Counted from the stretch's first letter, positions 53,525-64,000 are shown. The stretch is 64,000 nucleotides of DNA from Geodermatophilus sabuli (GCF_900215145.1 NZ_OBDO01000001.1:248001-312000), one strand, 5' to 3'. Translations and numbers: made by a program. The notes: generated by a model from the sequence alone, not told the origin.

Positions 53525-55474
53525 ATGACTGGGACCACGCGCCATGCCTCGGGGGAGACGCTCTACCCCCGCCTCGAACCGCTCCTCGCGCAGGTGCAGA
53601 AGCCGATCCAGTACGTCGGCGGTGAACTGAACGCGCAGGTGAAGGCCTGGGACGACGTCGCCGTCCACTGGGCGCTGATGTACCCCGACGCCTACGAGGT
53701 CGGGCTGCCCAACCAGGGGCTGATGATCCTCTACGAGGTGCTCAACGAGCGCCCCGACGCCCTCGCCGAGCGCACCTACGCCGTCTGGCCGGACCTCGCC
53801 GGGCTCATGCGCGAGCAGGGCGTCCCCCAGTTCACCGTCGACGCGCACCGCGCCGTCGGCGACTTCGACCTGCTCGGGGTCAGCTTCGCCACCGAGCTCG
53901 GCTACACCAACCTGCTCGAGGCCCTCGACCTCGCCCGCATCCCGCTGCACGCGCTGGACCGCGACGAGAGCCACCCCGTGGTCGTCGCCGGCGGGCACGC
54001 GGCGTTCAACCCCGAGCCGATCGCCGACTTCGTCGACTGCGCCGTCCTCGGTGACGGCGAGCAGGCCGTCGGCGACATCACCGACGTCGTCGCGGCGTGG
54101 AAGGAGCAGGGCCGGCCCGGTGGCCGCGTCGAGCTGCTCGCCCGCCTCGCGCGGGTGGACGGCGTCTACGTGCCGCGCTTCTACGCGGTCGGCTACGGCC
54201 CGGACGGCGCGATCACGGCGGTGACCCGGACGCGGGACGACGTCCCGGCGCGGGTCGGCAAGCGGACGGTCATGGACCTCGACGAGTGGCCGTACCCGAA
54301 GACCCCGCTGGTGCCGCTGGCCGAGTCGGTGCACGAGCGGATGAGCGTGGAGATCTTCCGGGGCTGCACCCGCGGCTGCCGGTTCTGCCAGGCGGGGATG
54401 ATCACCCGCCCGGTGCGCGAGCGGACGATCACCGGCATCGGCTCGATGGTCGACCAGGGGCTGCGGGCGACCGGCTACGAGGAGGTCGGCCTGCTGTCGC
54501 TGTCCAGCGCCGACCACTCCGAGATCGGCCAGCTCGCCAAGGAGCTCGCCGACCGCTACGAGGGCACCAACACCGGGCTGAGCCTCCCCAGCACCCGCGT
54601 GGACGCCTTCAACGTCACGCTGGCCAACGAGCTGTCCCGCAACGGGCGCCGTTCCGGCCTCACCTTCGCCCCGGAGGGCGGCAGCGAGCGGATCCGCCGG
54701 GTGATCAACAAGACGGTGTCCAAGGACGACCTCGTCCGCACCGTCACCACCGCCTACGCCAACGGCTGGCGGCAGGTGAAGCTCTACTTCATGTGCGGTC
54801 TGCCGACGGAGACCGACGAGGACGTGCTGGAGATCGCGGAGCTGGCGGTCGAGGTGATCCGCGCCGGCCGCGAGGCCAGCGGCTCCAAGGACGTCCGCTG
54901 CACGGTGTCCATCGGCGGGTTCGTGCCCAAGCCGCACACCCCGTTCCAGTGGGCCGGGCAGGCCAGCGCCGAGACGATCGACCACCGCCTGCGCGTGCTC
55001 CGCCAGGCGATCAACGCCGACCGCCGGATCGGCCGCTCCATCGGCCTGCGCTACCACGACGGCAAGCCCGGCGTGGTCGAGGGCCTGCTCTCCCGAGGCG
55101 ACCGCCGCGTCGGCCGGGTCATCGAGCGGGTGTGGCGCGAGGGCGGCAGGTTCGACGGCTGGAGCGAGCACTTCTCCTACGAGCGCTGGACGGCGGCCGC
55201 CGCCGAGGAGCTCAGCGCCTTCGGGGTCGACCTGGACTGGTTCACCACCCGGGAGCGCACCCAGGACGAGGTCCTGCCCTGGGACCACCTGGACTCCGGG
55301 CTGGACAAGGAGTGGCTCTGGGACGACTGGCAGGAGGCACTCAGCGAGGAGGAGGTCGCCGACTGCCGGTGGACCCCCTGCTACGACTGCGGCGTCTGCC
55401 CGACCAACGGCACCGAGATCCAGATCGGGCCGACCGGGCGCAGCCTGCTCCCGCTCACGGTCGTCGGCCGCTAG
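53525..55474 (+). CDS. TIGR03960-family B12-binding radical SAM protein
   Basis: A 649-residue radical SAM protein. An N-terminal B12-binding-like domain (YPDAYEVGLPNQGLMILYEVLNERPDALAERTYAVWPDLAGLM, then VLGDGEQAVGDI) precedes the radical SAM core with the cluster motif FRGCTRGCRFCQAGMITRPVRER (CxxxCxxC). A C-terminal CYDCGVCPTNG motif suggests a further cluster. The next gene encodes its usual TIGR03936 partner and overlaps by 1 bp. From position next to rne, a role in modifying RNA is often supposed, but none is proven to my knowledge. Confidence 0.92.
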   Translation: MTGTTRHASGETLYPRLEPLLAQVQKPIQYVGGELNAQVKAWDDVAVHWALMYPDAYEVGLPNQGLMILYEVLNERPDALAERTYAVWPDLAGLMREQGVPQFTVDAHRAVGDFDLLGVSFATELGYTNLLEALDLARIPLHALDRDESHPVVVAGGHAAFNPEPIADFVDCAVLGDGEQAVGDITDVVAAWKEQGRPGGRVELLARLARVDGVYVPRFYAVGYGPDGAITAVTRTRDDVPARVGKRTVMDLDEWPYPKTPLVPLAESVHERMSVEIFRGCTRGCRFCQAGMITRPVRERTITGIGSMVDQGLRATGYEEVGLLSLSSADHSEIGQLAKELADRYEGTNTGLSLPSTRVDAFNVTLANELSRNGRRSGLTFAPEGGSERIRRVINKTVSKDDLVRTVTTAYANGWRQVKLYFMCGLPTETDEDVLEIAELAVEVIRAGREASGSKDVRCTVSIGGFVPKPHTPFQWAGQASAETIDHRLRVLRQAINADRRIGRSIGLRYHDGKPGVVEGLLSRGDRRVGRVIERVWREGGRFDGWSEHFSYERWTAAAAEELSAFGVDLDWFTTRERTQDEVLPWDHLDSGLDKEWLWDDWQEALSEEEVADCRWTPCYDCGVCPTNGTEIQIGPTGRSLLPLTVVGR

Positions 55475-56241
55475 TGGCCCGCCAGCCCGAGGGGCCGCCC
55501 CCGCCGCCGACGGTGCAGAAGCTGCGGCTGCGCTACGCCAAGCGCGGACCGCTGCGCTTCGCCTCCCACCGAGACCTCGCGCGGGCGCTGGAGCGCGCGC
55601 TGCGCCGGGCGCAGGTGCCCATGGCGTTCTCGGCCGGGTTCAGCCCGCACCCCAAGATCTCCTACGTGGGCGCCGCGCCGACGGGTGCGGCCAGCGAGGC
55701 CGAGTACGTGGAGATCGGCCTCGCCGAGCGGCGGGACCCCGAGGCCGTGCGGGCCGCGCTCGACGCGTCGCTGCCCCCGGGGGTCGACGTCCTGGAGTGC
55801 GTCGAGGCCGCCGAGGGGGGCGGCTCGCTGGCCGACCGGATCGACGCCGCGCGCTGGCGCGTCGAACTGCCCGGCGTCGAGCCGGAGGAGCTGGCGGCTG
55901 CCGTCGCGGCCTTCCTTGCCAGCGACGTGGTGACCGTCGCCAAGCGCACGAAGAACGGCCTCAAGGACGTCGACGCGCGGGAGCCGGTGGCCTCCGCTGC
56001 GTCGGCGGGCACAGCAGGTTGTGCCATACTGACCATGGTCGTCCGGCAGGTGACGCCCGCCGTTCGACCCGACGACGTGTTGGCCGCTCTTGCTGCCGTC
56101 GCCGACCTGCGCCCGCCGTCGCCCCCCCGGGCCGTGCGTGAGGCGCAGGGCCGGCTCGACGACAGCGGGATCGTGGCCGACCCGCTCGGACCGGACCGCG
56201 CAGCGCGCACCCGCTGCCAGGGGGAGCACGCGGCGGTCTGA
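55474..56241 (+). CDS. TIGR03936 family (DUF2344) protein, partner of the radical SAM gene
   Basis: A 255-residue protein starting at GTG (TAGTG overlap with the upstream stop). Family motifs are KLRLRYAKRGPLRFASHRDLARALERALRRAQVPMAFSAGFSPHPKISYVGAAPTGAASEAEYVEI. In some bacteria it is fused to the radical SAM partner; here it is separate, as usual in actinobacteria. Function is unknown. Confidence 0.9.
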   Translation: MARQPEGPPPPPTVQKLRLRYAKRGPLRFASHRDLARALERALRRAQVPMAFSAGFSPHPKISYVGAAPTGAASEAEYVEIGLAERRDPEAVRAALDASLPPGVDVLECVEAAEGGGSLADRIDAARWRVELPGVEPEELAAAVAAFLASDVVTVAKRTKNGLKDVDAREPVASAASAGTAGCAILTMVVRQVTPAVRPDDVLAALAAVADLRPPSPPRAVREAQGRLDDSGIVADPLGPDRAARTRCQGEHAAV

Positions 56242-56499
56242 CCGGTGGGGCCGGAGCCTCGCGACGTCGAGCGGCACGGCTGCCAGACGTGACGCACCCC
56301 GAGCTCTCGCAGGACCGAAGACCAGCACCACCCGGCACCCGGCCGCGGCAACCACGGCCCGGGAGCCGGCCACAGACTTCGCGAGTCGAGCTCGCCGCCG
56401 CACCCGGTGCGGCCGCTCGACCCGCCCAACCCGTGCTCCTGCGCGGCCGCCAGTCCACGTGATCGGCGCCCGGGAGCACCACACAGGAGGCGAGCCCTC
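56242..56499. other. 258-bp gap before rne
   Basis: No gene or clear hairpin recognised. RNase E genes are often controlled through their own 5' leader, so a long leader here would not be surprising. No such structure was identified. Confidence 0.3.
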
Positions 56500-59400
56500 G
56501 TGGCCGACCAGAACGACGAGACCACCCCCACCAGCGTGGACACCACGCCGGCCCCCGACGGCGCGGCGCCGGCCGACGAGGGCCTCGACCCCGCGGTCCT
56601 GCCGGAGGACGCCGACGCGGCGGAGCCCGGTGCGGAGGACCCCGAGGACGCCGTGGCACCGGCGACCGCCGAGGCCGAGCCCGCTCCCGAGGCCGAGCCT
56701 GCACCCGAGGCCGAGGCCGAGCCCGCACCCGAGGCCGCTCCCGAGGCCGAGGCCCGCCCGGAGCCCGAGGTCGCGCCGGAGCCGCAGCCCACACCGGATC
56801 CGGCGGTCGCCCAGACCCCGGCGGTCACCGAGACCCCGGCGGTCACCGAGGCCCCGGCGGCGGCCCTGCCCGACCCCGAGCACGAGGAGCACCCGGCCTC
56901 GCGCTTCGGTGCCCAGTTCAGCTCGCCGGAGCCCACGGCGGTCATCGCCCGGCCCCGCCGCCGGGCCACCCGGCCGGCCGGTGCGGCCGACCCCGGCGCG
57001 TACACCGCCGCCCCGCCGGTCGCGCCCGCCATGCCGGCCTTCGTCAGCTTCGTTGCCCCGGCCGAGGACGACGTCCCGCCGGCGCCTCGCCGGCGCAGCC
57101 GTCGTCCCGCCGAGTCCCCCGTGGTAGAGGACACCGATACCGAGCCGGCCGAGGACCGCGACGAGCGCGACGAGGAGGAGACGGCGCCCCGCTCGCGGCG
57201 GGGACGGTCCCGCCGCCGGAGCGGCGCCGACGAGGCGACGGCCGCCGAGACGGTCGACACCGACGAGGACGACACCACCCCGGCCGACGCCGACACCGAC
57301 ACCGACACCGACGAGGAGTCGGAGGACCGCGACGACAGCGGCTCCGCCGGCAGCCGTCGCCGGCGGCGGGGCCGCCGTGGTCGCGGGCGCGGGCGCAGCG
57401 GCGAGGACTCCGGCGACGCCGACGACTCCGACGAGACCCAGGACGAGGACTCCGGCGACGAGCAGGGCGCCGAGGAGTCCGACGAGGACGACACCGAGGG
57501 CGACACCGACGGCGGCGAGGACACCACCGAGGGCGACGAGGCCGAGGGCGGCTCCAGCACCCGCCGCCGGCGCCGGCGCCGCCGCCGGGGGAGCACCGGC
57601 GACGGCGAGGCCGCGGCGGAGGCCGACGACGACCGCCCCGAGCGGGCCGGCCGCAACGGCCGCACCACCAGCGACGACGACGTCAAGGGGGTCACCGGTT
57701 CGACGCGGCTCGAGGCCAAGCGCCAGCGCCGCCGCGACGGACGGGACAGTGGCCGCAAGCGGGCGCCGATCCTCACCGAGGCCGAGTTCCTCGCCCGCCG
57801 CGAGGCGGTCGACCGCAAGATGGTCATCCGGCAGCGGGGCGAGCGCACCCAGATCGCCGTCCTCGAGGACGACGTGCTGGTCGAGCACTACGTGACCCAG
57901 GCCCAGGCGACGTCCTTCGCCGGCAACGTCTACCTCGGCCGGGTGCAGAACGTGCTGCCCAGCATGGAGGCGGCGTTCGTCGACATCGGCAAGGGCCGCA
58001 ACGCCGTCCTGTACGCCGGCGAGGTCAACTGGGACGCCGCCGGCCTGTCGGGCAAGCAGCGTTCGATCGAGCAGGCGATGAAGTCCGGCGACAAGGTGCT
58101 GGTGCAGGTCACCAAGGACCCGATCGGCCACAAGGGCGCCCGGCTCACCCAGCAGATCAACCTGCCCGGCCGGTTCCTGGTCTACGTGCCCGGCGGGTCG
58201 ATGACCGGCATCAGCCGCAAGCTGCCCGACACCGAGCGGCAGCGGCTCAAGGACGTCCTGAAGAAGATCGTCCCCGAGGACGCCGGCGTCATCATCCGCA
58301 CCGCCGCCGAGGGGGCGTCGGAGGAGGAGCTGACCCGCGACGTCGCCCGCCTGCAGGCGCAGTGGGAGGTCATCTCCAAGAAGGCCGAGTCGACCTCCAA
58401 CGCGCCGACCCTGCTCTACGGCGAGCCCGACCTCGCCATCCGGGTGATCCGGGACGTCTTCAACGAGGACTTCAAGGAGCTCACGGTCCAGGGCGACGAC
58501 GCCTGGGACACCGTCGAGGCCTACGTCGCCCACGTCTCCCCGGAGCTCACCGGCCGGCTGGCGCGCTACACCGGCGAGGGCGACGTCTTCCGGGACCTGC
58601 GCATCGACGAGCAGCTGGCCAAGGCCCTGGACCGGAAGGTGTGGCTGCCCTCCGGCGGCTCGCTGGTCATCGACCGCACCGAGGCGATGACCGTCGTCGA
58701 CGTCAACACCGGCAAGTTCACCGGCTCCGGCGGCAACCTCGAGCAGACCGTCACGCGCAACAACATGGAGGCGGCCGAGGAGATCGTCCGCCAACTCCGG
58801 CTGCGCGACATCGGCGGCATCATCGTCATCGACTTCATCGACATGGTGCTGGAGAGCAACCGCGACCTCGTGCTGCGGCGGCTGACCGAGTGCCTGGGCC
58901 GCGACCGCACCAAGCACCAGGTCGCCGAGGTGACGTCCCTGGGCCTGGTCCAGATGACCCGCAAGCGGGTCGGACAGGGCCTGCTGGAGGTCTTCTCCGA
59001 GCCGTGCGAGCACTGCCGCGGGCGCGGGGTGCTGGTGAACACCGACCCGGTCGACGAGCGGCGCCGCGCCCCCGGCGGCCCCGGGAGCCCGGGCGGCGGC
59101 AACGGCCGTCGCGACCAGGGGCGCCCCGAGCGCGGCAGGGACAACGGCCAGCAGACCAAGGACGCCGGCACGAAGGACCCCGGCCCCGCCGAGGCGCCGG
59201 AGCCCGTGGCGCCCGGGACCGTCGCCGTCGAGGTGGCGGCTCCCGCGGAGGGCGAGGGGGACGGCCAGCGTCCCGGCGGGCGCCGCGGCCGTGGCCGGCG
59301 CGGCCGCAACCAGGCCGGTGAGGAGCGGGCCGCCGAGGACGCCGCGGTGCTCGCCGCGCCCGGCGCCACGACCCCGGGCGGGACGGCGGGCGACGAGGCC

Positions 59401-59823
59401 CCCGCCCCGGACCGCAGCGCGGCCGCCGAGCAGGCGCCGGTCCCGGTCGGGGTCGCGGTCCTCGACCAGCTCTCGGCGCCCGAGGAGGCCCCCGAGCGCA
59501 CCGTCGAGGCGGCCGGGACCGAGCCGGCTGCGGCCGAGCCGGCCGCGGCCGAGGCCCCGGCGAACGAGTCGGCGGAGCACGGTGCCCAGCCGGACGCCGG
59601 GACGCCGTTCGAGGCGCCGCTGCCCGCTCCGGTTGGCGCGACCGACGACGAGGCGGTGCCGGCCGGTGCCGGCCCCGACGACGCCGGGCCCGTGGACGAG
59701 CCGGCCGACCAGCCCTCGCCCGAGGTGCCCGCGGCCGGCGACGACGCCGGTGTGGCCGTGGCCACGACCCGGCCGCGCCGCCGCCGGGCCGCCAGCCGGC
59801 CGGCGGGTCCGCCGGCCTCCTGA
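56500..59823 (+). CDS. rne: ribonuclease E/G family endoribonuclease
   Basis: A 1107-residue RNase E/G. The N-terminal 400 or so residues are low complexity: acidic Pro/Ala/Glu repeats, then Asp/Glu tracts alternating with Arg clusters ([27 protein letters not shown]). The catalytic half begins near [27 protein letters not shown]. It has the S1 domain ([31 protein letters not shown]), the metal-binding Asp in [15 protein letters not shown] and IIVIDFIDM, and the zinc-link motif [12 protein letters not shown]-terminal disordered, Arg-rich tail follows. The actinobacterial layout places scaffold regions at both ends. GTG at 56500. Confidence 0.95.
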   Translation: MADQNDETTPTSVDTTPAPDGAAPADEGLDPAVLPEDADAAEPGAEDPEDAVAPATAEAEPAPEAEPAPEAEAEPAPEAAPEAEARPEPEVAPEPQPTPDPAVAQTPAVTETPAVTEAPAAALPDPEHEEHPASRFGAQFSSPEPTAVIARPRRRATRPAGAADPGAYTAAPPVAPAMPAFVSFVAPAEDDVPPAPRRRSRRPAESPVVEDTDTEPAEDRDERDEEETAPRSRRGRSRRRSGADEATAAETVDTDEDDTTPADADTDTDTDEESEDRDDSGSAGSRRRRRGRRGRGRGRSGEDSGDADDSDETQDEDSGDEQGAEESDEDDTEGDTDGGEDTTEGDEAEGGSSTRRRRRRRRRGSTGDGEAAAEADDDRPERAGRNGRTTSDDDVKGVTGSTRLEAKRQRRRDGRDSGRKRAPILTEAEFLARREAVDRKMVIRQRGERTQIAVLEDDVLVEHYVTQAQATSFAGNVYLGRVQNVLPSMEAAFVDIGKGRNAVLYAGEVNWDAAGLSGKQRSIEQAMKSGDKVLVQVTKDPIGHKGARLTQQINLPGRFLVYVPGGSMTGISRKLPDTERQRLKDVLKKIVPEDAGVIIRTAAEGASEEELTRDVARLQAQWEVISKKAESTSNAPTLLYGEPDLAIRVIRDVFNEDFKELTVQGDDAWDTVEAYVAHVSPELTGRLARYTGEGDVFRDLRIDEQLAKALDRKVWLPSGGSLVIDRTEAMTVVDVNTGKFTGSGGNLEQTVTRNNMEAAEEIVRQLRLRDIGGIIVIDFIDMVLESNRDLVLRRLTECLGRDRTKHQVAEVTSLGLVQMTRKRVGQGLLEVFSEPCEHCRGRGVLVNTDPVDERRRAPGGPGSPGGGNGRRDQGRPERGRDNGQQTKDAGTKDPGPAEAPEPVAPGTVAVEVAAPAEGEGDGQRPGGRRGRGRRGRNQAGEERAAEDAAVLAAPGATTPGGTAGDEAPAPDRSAAAEQAPVPVGVAVLDQLSAPEEAPERTVEAAGTEPAAAEPAAAEAPANESAEHGAQPDAGTPFEAPLPAPVGATDDEAVPAGAGPDDAGPVDEPADQPSPEVPAAGDDAGVAVATTRPRRRRAASRPAGPPAS

Positions 59824-59832
59824 GCAGCACGA

Positions 59833-59867
59833 CCCTCCTCCCGGCCCCCGCGGGCCCGGGAGGAGGG
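59833..59867 (+). terminator. hairpin terminator after rne
   Basis: Stem CCCTCCTCCCGG/CCGGGAGGAGGG (59833-59844 with 59856-59867), 9 bases after the rne stop. It separates rne from the rplU-rpmA unit. Confidence 0.75.
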
Positions 59868-60049
59868 CCTGGACAGGGGGTCGTCGCCCGGTTCGACCCG
59901 GTCCCGATCCCTCGGGTACGCTGGTCGGGTTGCATCGCCACGGGCCGGGCACCGCACGGTGTCGCCTGGCAGGCGCGCAGCCCGTCCAGCACCCGACGCC
60001 CGTCGTCGGGGTGCACGCAGGACACGTAGAAGCGATCGAGGAGTCAGTG

Positions 60050-60361
60050 GTGTACGCAGTCGTGAAGGCCGGTGGCCGGCAGCACAAGGTGGCCGTGGGC
60101 GACCGGTTCACGGTCAACCGTCTCGCGGGTGAGGCGGGCGACACCGTCACCCTCCCGGCCCTGCTCCTGGTCGACGGGGACACCGTCACCAGCGACGCGC
60201 AGGCGCTGGCCGGTGTGACCGTGACCGGCGAGATCGTCGGCCACGCCAAGGGTCCGAAGATCCGCATCCACAAGTTCAAGAACAAGACCGGCTACCACAA
60301 GCGTCAGGGGCACCGTCAGCCCCTCACCGACGTCGTGGTCCGCGACATCACGAAGGGCTGA
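60050..60361 (+). CDS. rplU: 50S ribosomal protein L21
   Basis: A 103-residue ribosomal protein: [30 protein letters not shown] at the N-terminus and [23 protein letters not shown] near the end. Two GTG codons stand in a row (60047 and 60050); the second has better spacing from GAGGAG. The gene starts about 180 bp after the rne terminator and is 7 bp from rpmA. Confidence 0.97.
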   Translation: MYAVVKAGGRQHKVAVGDRFTVNRLAGEAGDTVTLPALLLVDGDTVTSDAQALAGVTVTGEIVGHAKGPKIRIHKFKNKTGYHKRQGHRQPLTDVVVRDITKG

Positions 60362-60368
60362 CGACGAC

Positions 60369-60626
60369 ATGGCACACAAGAAGGGCGCCTCGTCCTCCCG
60401 CAACGGCCGCGACTCGAACGCGCAGCGCCTCGGCGTCAAGCGCTTCGGCGGGCAGGTCGTGAAGGCCGGCGAGATCATCGTGCGCCAGCGCGGCACCCAC
60501 TTCCACCCGGGGCTGGGTGTCGGCCGCGGCAGCGACGACACGCTGTTCGCCCTGGAGGCCGGCGCGGTCACCTTCGGCACGCGGCGTGGTCGTCGGACCA
60601 TCTCCATCTCCGCCGTCGAGGCCTGA
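60369..60626 (+). CDS. rpmA: 50S ribosomal protein L27
   Basis: An 85-residue ribosomal protein near the peptidyl transferase centre. [29 protein letters not shown] is the standard start, so there is no cleaved N-terminal extension of the Firmicutes type. It is cotranscribed with rplU. A palindromic element follows its stop and ends the unit before obgE. Confidence 0.98.
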   Translation: MAHKKGASSSRNGRDSNAQRLGVKRFGGQVVKAGEIIVRQRGTHFHPGLGVGRGSDDTLFALEAGAVTFGTRRGRRTISISAVEA

Positions 60627-60627
60627 A

Positions 60628-60682
60628 GAACACCTCGTCCCCCTCACCGCTCGCGAGCTCGCAGTGAGCCTCTGGACGGGGC
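60628..60682 (+). repeat. stop-proximal palindromic element, variant start AGAACACC
   Basis: After the rpmA stop: AGAACACCTCGTCC, the inner palindrome CACCGCTCGCGAGCTCGCAGTG and the arm TGGACGGGGC. The AAGGACC box is degenerate, but the core CGCTCGCGAGCTCGC is the same as in the 5.1-kb array. Confidence 0.7.
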
Positions 60683-60778
60683 GGGCCGAGCGCACACTCA
60701 CCATGCGCACGAGCGCACGGGCCACCGGCCCGTGCGCTCGTGGTGCTTGATCCCCGAGAACTGAGAGGCGGCGCGGAC

Positions 60779-62266
60779 ATGGCCGCTTTCGTCGACCGCG
60801 TGGTCGTGCACGTGGCGGCCGGCAACGGCGGCCACGGGGTGGCGTCGATCCACCGCGAGAAGTTCAAGCCGCTCGGCGGGCCCGACGGGGGCAACGGCGG
60901 GGACGGCGGCAACGTCGTCCTCGAGGTCGACCCCAGCGTCCACACCCTCCTGGACTTCCACCACCGCCCGCACCAGAAGGCCGGCAACGGCCGCCCGGGC
61001 GAGGGCAGCAACCGCCACGGCGCCCGCGGTGAGGACCGCGTCCTGCGCGTCCCCGCCGGCACCGTGGTGAGCACTCCCGACGGGCGGGTCATCGCCGACC
61101 TCGTCGGCGCCGGCACCCGCGTGGTGCTCGCGCACGGCGGCAAGGGCGGCCTCGGCAACGCCGCGCTGGCCAACTCCCGCCGCAAGGCCCCCGGCTTCGC
61201 GCTGCTCGGTGAGCCCGGCGAGGCCTTCGACGCCGTCATCGAGCTCAAGAGCATCGCCGACGTCGGCCTGGTCGGGTTCCCCTCGGCCGGCAAGTCCTCG
61301 CTGATCGCGGCGATGTCCGCGGCGCGGCCGAAGATCGCCGACTACCCGTTCACCACCCTGGTGCCCAACCTCGGCGTGGTCCGCGCCGGTGACGTCGCCT
61401 TCACGATGGCCGACGTCCCGGGGCTGATCCCCGGCGCGTCCACCGGCAAGGGCCTCGGCCTGGAGTTCCTCCGCCACATCGAGCGCTGCGCCGTCCTGGT
61501 GCACGTCGTGGACATGGCGACGATGGAGCCCGGCCGCGACCCCGAGAGCGACATCGAGGCGCTGGAGCACGAGCTCGCCGAGTACAGCGGCGAGGAGATC
61601 GACCTGGTGGGCCGGCTGCGGATCGCCGTCCTCAACAAGATCGACGTCCCGGACGCCCGCGAGCTGGTCGACCTCGTGCGGGCCACCCTGGAGGAGCGCG
61701 GGCTGGCGGTCTTCCCGGTCAGCGCCGCCACGGGGGAGGGGCTGCGCGAACTCGGCTTCGCCCTGGCCACGGCGGTCGACGAGCACCGCGCTGCGCTGCC
61801 CGAGCCCGAGGCGGCCCGGATCACGCTCACCCCGCGCGCGGTGGACGACAGCGGGTTCACCGTCGAGCGGGACCCGGAGGACGACGAGGCGTTCGTCGTC
61901 CGCGGCGTGAAGCCCGAGCGCTGGGTGCGCCAGACCGACTTCACCAACGACGAGGCGGTGGGCTTCCTCGCCGACCGGCTCAACCGACTCGGCGTCGAGG
62001 AGGAGCTGGCCAAGGCGGGGGCCCGGGAGGGCGACGCGGTCACCATCGGCGGCGTCACCTTCGACTGGGCGCCCACCCTGCCGGCCGGCACGCTCACCGT
62101 CGAGGAGAGCGCCGGGCTCGGCGGCCGCGGCACCGACGCCCGCATCGACGCCCCGCACCGGGTGCGCGCCGAGGAGCGGCTGGCGGCCAAGCGGGCCCGC
62201 CGGGTGCCCTACGAGCTCGGCGACACCTGGACCGAGGAGGACCTCCCCACCGAGGAGGGCACGTGA
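60779..62266 (+). CDS. obgE: GTPase ObgE/CgtA
   Basis: A 495-residue ribosome-assembly GTPase. The Gly-rich Obg domain starts [28 protein letters not shown] and includes [12 protein letters not shown]. The G domain has the P-loop [49 protein letters not shown] (G3) and LNKID (G4). The C-terminal OCT domain ([39 protein letters not shown]) and an actinobacterial extension follow. ATG at 60779 lies after GAGAGGCGG. Its stop overlaps the proB GTG by 4 bp. Confidence 0.97.
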   Translation: MAAFVDRVVVHVAAGNGGHGVASIHREKFKPLGGPDGGNGGDGGNVVLEVDPSVHTLLDFHHRPHQKAGNGRPGEGSNRHGARGEDRVLRVPAGTVVSTPDGRVIADLVGAGTRVVLAHGGKGGLGNAALANSRRKAPGFALLGEPGEAFDAVIELKSIADVGLVGFPSAGKSSLIAAMSAARPKIADYPFTTLVPNLGVVRAGDVAFTMADVPGLIPGASTGKGLGLEFLRHIERCAVLVHVVDMATMEPGRDPESDIEALEHELAEYSGEEIDLVGRLRIAVLNKIDVPDARELVDLVRATLEERGLAVFPVSAATGEGLRELGFALATAVDEHRAALPEPEAARITLTPRAVDDSGFTVERDPEDDEAFVVRGVKPERWVRQTDFTNDEAVGFLADRLNRLGVEEELAKAGAREGDAVTIGGVTFDWAPTLPAGTLTVEESAGLGGRGTDARIDAPHRVRAEERLAAKRARRVPYELGDTWTEEDLPTEEGT

Positions 62267-63396
62267 GCGAGCTCGTGAGCGCCCGGCCGGAGATCGGCGG
62301 CGCACGCCGGGTCGTGGTCAAGGTCGGCTCGTCGTCGCTCACCACGCTGCCCGGCGGGCTCGACGAGGGGCGGCTCTCGGCACTGGTCGACGTCCTCGGC
62401 GCCGCGCGGGCCGCCGGGCGGGAGGTCGTGCTGGTGTCCTCCGGGGCGATCGCCGCCGGCCTGGCCCCGCTGGGCATCGAGGGTCGCCCGCGGGACCTGG
62501 CGACCGCCCAGGCCGCCGCCAGCGTCGGGCAGCTGCGACTGGTGCAGACCTACGCCGACGCCTTCGCCCGCCACGGGGTCACCGTCGGCCAGGTGCTGCT
62601 CACCGCCGACGACCTCACCCGGCGCAGCCACTACCGCAACGCGCAGCGCACCGTCGAGCGGCTGCTCACCCTCGGGGTGCTGCCGATCGTCAACGAGAAC
62701 GACACGGTGGCCACCGAGGAGATCCGTTTCGGCGACAACGACCGGCTGGCCGCCCTGGTCGCCCACGTCTCCCACGCCGACGCCCTGCTGCTGCTCTCCG
62801 ACGTCGCCGGCGTCTACGACGGCGACCCGCGCAAGGGCCCCGCCGAGCTGCTGGACACCGTCCGCGACCCCGCCGACCTGGACGTCGTCACCCTCGGCAC
62901 GGCCCGCCGCAACGGGGTGGGTACCGGCGGCATGGCCACCAAGGTCGAGGCCGCGCTGATCGCGGCGCACGCCGGCGTCCCCGTCGTCGTCACGTCCACG
63001 ACGCAGGCCGCCGCGGCCCTGGCGGGGGAGTCGGTGGGCACCCGGTTCGCCGTCATGGGCCCCCGCCCGCGGGCCCGGCAGTTCTGGCTGCGGTTCGCCA
63101 CCCGTCCCCGGGGGCGGCTGGTGCTCGACGACGGCGCGGTGCGGGCGGTGCGGGAGCGCAACGCCTCGCTGCTGGCCGCGGGCGTCACCGGTGTGGTGGG
63201 GGACTTCCTCGCCGACGACCCGGTGGAGCTGGTCGGCCCGGACGGCGTCGTCGTCGCGCGGGGCCTGGTCGCGTTCGACGCCCGGGAGCTGCCGCCGCTG
63301 TTGGGCCGCAAGACCAGCGAGCTGGACCCGGAGTACCAGCGGGAGCTCGTGCACCGCGACGAGATGGTGCTGGTCCGGCGTCCGTCCCTGGGCTGA
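62263..63396 (+). CDS. proB: glutamate 5-kinase
   Basis: A 377-residue enzyme for the first step of proline synthesis, glutamate to glutamyl-5-phosphate. The kinase domain has [74 protein letters not shown] and [16 protein letters not shown]-terminal PUA domain ([32 protein letters not shown]) completes the protein. GTG start, overlapping the obgE stop. The obgE-proB pairing is common in actinobacteria. Confidence 0.97.
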   Translation: MSELVSARPEIGGARRVVVKVGSSSLTTLPGGLDEGRLSALVDVLGAARAAGREVVLVSSGAIAAGLAPLGIEGRPRDLATAQAAASVGQLRLVQTYADAFARHGVTVGQVLLTADDLTRRSHYRNAQRTVERLLTLGVLPIVNENDTVATEEIRFGDNDRLAALVAHVSHADALLLLSDVAGVYDGDPRKGPAELLDTVRDPADLDVVTLGTARRNGVGTGGMATKVEAALIAAHAGVPVVVTSTTQAAAALAGESVGTRFAVMGPRPRARQFWLRFATRPRGRLVLDDGAVRAVRERNASLLAAGVTGVVGDFLADDPVELVGPDGVVVARGLVAFDARELPPLLGRKTSELDPEYQRELVHRDEMVLVRRPSLG

Positions 63397-63409
63397 GAGA
63401 CTCGGTGCC

Positions 63410-63895
63410 GTGACGATCCGCCCCATCCGCGAACTCGGTGACCCGGTCCTGCGCACCCCCGCCGACGAGGTGCGCGCCTTCGACAAGGAGCTGGCCGCGC
63501 TGGTCCGGGACCTCGAGGACACCGTGGACAACCCCGGCCGGGCCGGTGTCGCCGCGCCGCAGATCGGGGTCGGGCTGCGGGCGTTCTCCTACAACGTCGA
63601 CGGCGTGATCGGGCACCTGGTGAACCCGCGGATCGTCGAGCTGTCCGAGGAGACCCAGGACGGCGACGAGGGCTGCCTGTCGATCCCCGGCATCTGGGCG
63701 CCCACGGTGCGGGCGATGCACGCCGTCGTCGAGGGCTTCGACGTCACCGGTGCGCCGCTGCGGCTGGAGGGCACCGGCCTCATGGCCCGTGCCCTGCAGC
63801 ACGAGGTCGACCACCTCGACGGCAAGGTCTTCCTCGACCGGCTCACCGGCGAGGCGCGCAAGGCCGCGCTGCGGGCGCTGCGGGACCGGGTCTGA
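63410..63895 (+). CDS. def: peptide deformylase
   Basis: A 161-residue metalloenzyme that removes the formyl group from new proteins. The three family motifs are present: GVAAPQIGV (GxGxAAPQ type with Gly to Val at the front), EGCLSIPG with the metal-ligand Cys, and QHEVDHLDGKVF (HExxH). GTG at 63410 lies 13 bp after proB. It is not in this position in M. tuberculosis as I remember that map, so it is a lineage-specific neighbour. Confidence 0.95.
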   Translation: MTIRPIRELGDPVLRTPADEVRAFDKELAALVRDLEDTVDNPGRAGVAAPQIGVGLRAFSYNVDGVIGHLVNPRIVELSEETQDGDEGCLSIPGIWAPTVRAMHAVVEGFDVTGAPLRLEGTGLMARALQHEVDHLDGKVFLDRLTGEARKAALRALRDRV

Positions 63896-63905
63896 GCGGG
63901 TCGGC

Positions 63906-64000
63906 TCACACGGCGACGCCGGCTCCCGGCAGCAGCAGGCCGCGGACCTCGAAGGCGGTGGCGTCGTCGGCGGGCAGCGCCTGCCCGCCGGAGAGCTCGG
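63906..64000 (-). CDS. C-terminal end of an unidentified protein
   Basis: The minus strand from the window edge reads ELSGGQALPADDATAFEVRGLLLPGAGVAV and a TGA stop, with high-GC coding bias. Only about 30 residues are visible and no family can be named. It converges on def with 10 bp between the stops. Confidence 0.5.
   Translation of the reverse strand, partial: ELSGGQALPADDATAFEVRGLLLPGAGVAV

Noticed and set aside
55471-60285. Very long minus-strand open frame (about 1600 codons) opposite rne, rplU and the TIGR03936 gene
   Set aside because: Antisense shadow typical of GC-rich genomes: residues are low-complexity Arg/Gly/Ala/Val-rich, while the plus strand encodes firm families.

Overview
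This window looks like chromosome of a very high-GC actinobacterium. Codons are almost always G/C-ending, GTG starts and ATGA/GTGA gene overlaps are common, and several genes belong to actinobacteria-specific families (a CtaJ-like cytochrome oxidase subunit, DUF5130, a mycothiol-type DsbA protein, TIGR03086 and DUF4233). The protein set and the intergenic repeats suggest Geodermatophilaceae (Blastococcus, Modestobacter or Geodermatophilus). That placement is an inference and was not tested by any search.

The two ends form one conserved block. From memory of the Mycobacterium tuberculosis H37Rv map, the left end (alpha-glucosidase, glbO, HNH endonuclease, CtaJ-like protein, DUF5130, pepN, DsbA-like protein, rpiB) matches roughly Rv2471 down to Rv2465c. 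The right end (tRNAs, tig, clpP1, clpP2, clpX, valS, folC, DUF4233, ndk, rne, rplU, rpmA, obgE, proB) matches roughly Rv2462c down to Rv2439c. The left end is interspersed with lineage-specific genes: an MFS transporter, MscS, an orphan solute-binding lipoprotein, an S9 peptidase, kynureninase and an amidase.

Between rpiB (19.3 kb) and tig (43.9 kb) lies about 24 kb of accessory DNA. Its first part (19.3-30.0 kb) carries an Eis-like acetyltransferase, two NarL-type two-component systems, a large lipoprotein and a SigG-type sigma factor. Its middle (30-36.6 kb) decays: frameshifted PPOX and alpha/beta-hydrolase genes, an excisionase-like remnant, nested IS3/IS5 fragments and a broken beta-propeller gene. 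The last part (36.8-42.3 kb) is flanked by a partial and a complete tRNA-Gly(TCC), as expected for a tRNA-integrated island. It holds a MazEF-type toxin-antitoxin pair, a DUF3616 / GH13 gene pair and more IS fragments. No integrase gene remains.

The right end is core information processing: trigger factor and ClpP1P2X (folding and proteolysis), ValRS, folylpolyglutamate synthase, NDK, RNase E/G, ribosomal proteins L21 and L27, ObgE, glutamate 5-kinase and peptide deformylase.

The most unusual signal is not a gene. A family of palindromic elements starts with an AAGGACC-like box a few bases after stop codons and folds into a long two-part hairpin. The outer stem arms vary between copies with compensatory changes. 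Nine or so copies are scattered through the window, plus a five-copy, 67-bp tandem array after the solute-binding lipoprotein gene. A separate, perfect 36-bp palindrome lies between the DsbA-like and SDR genes.
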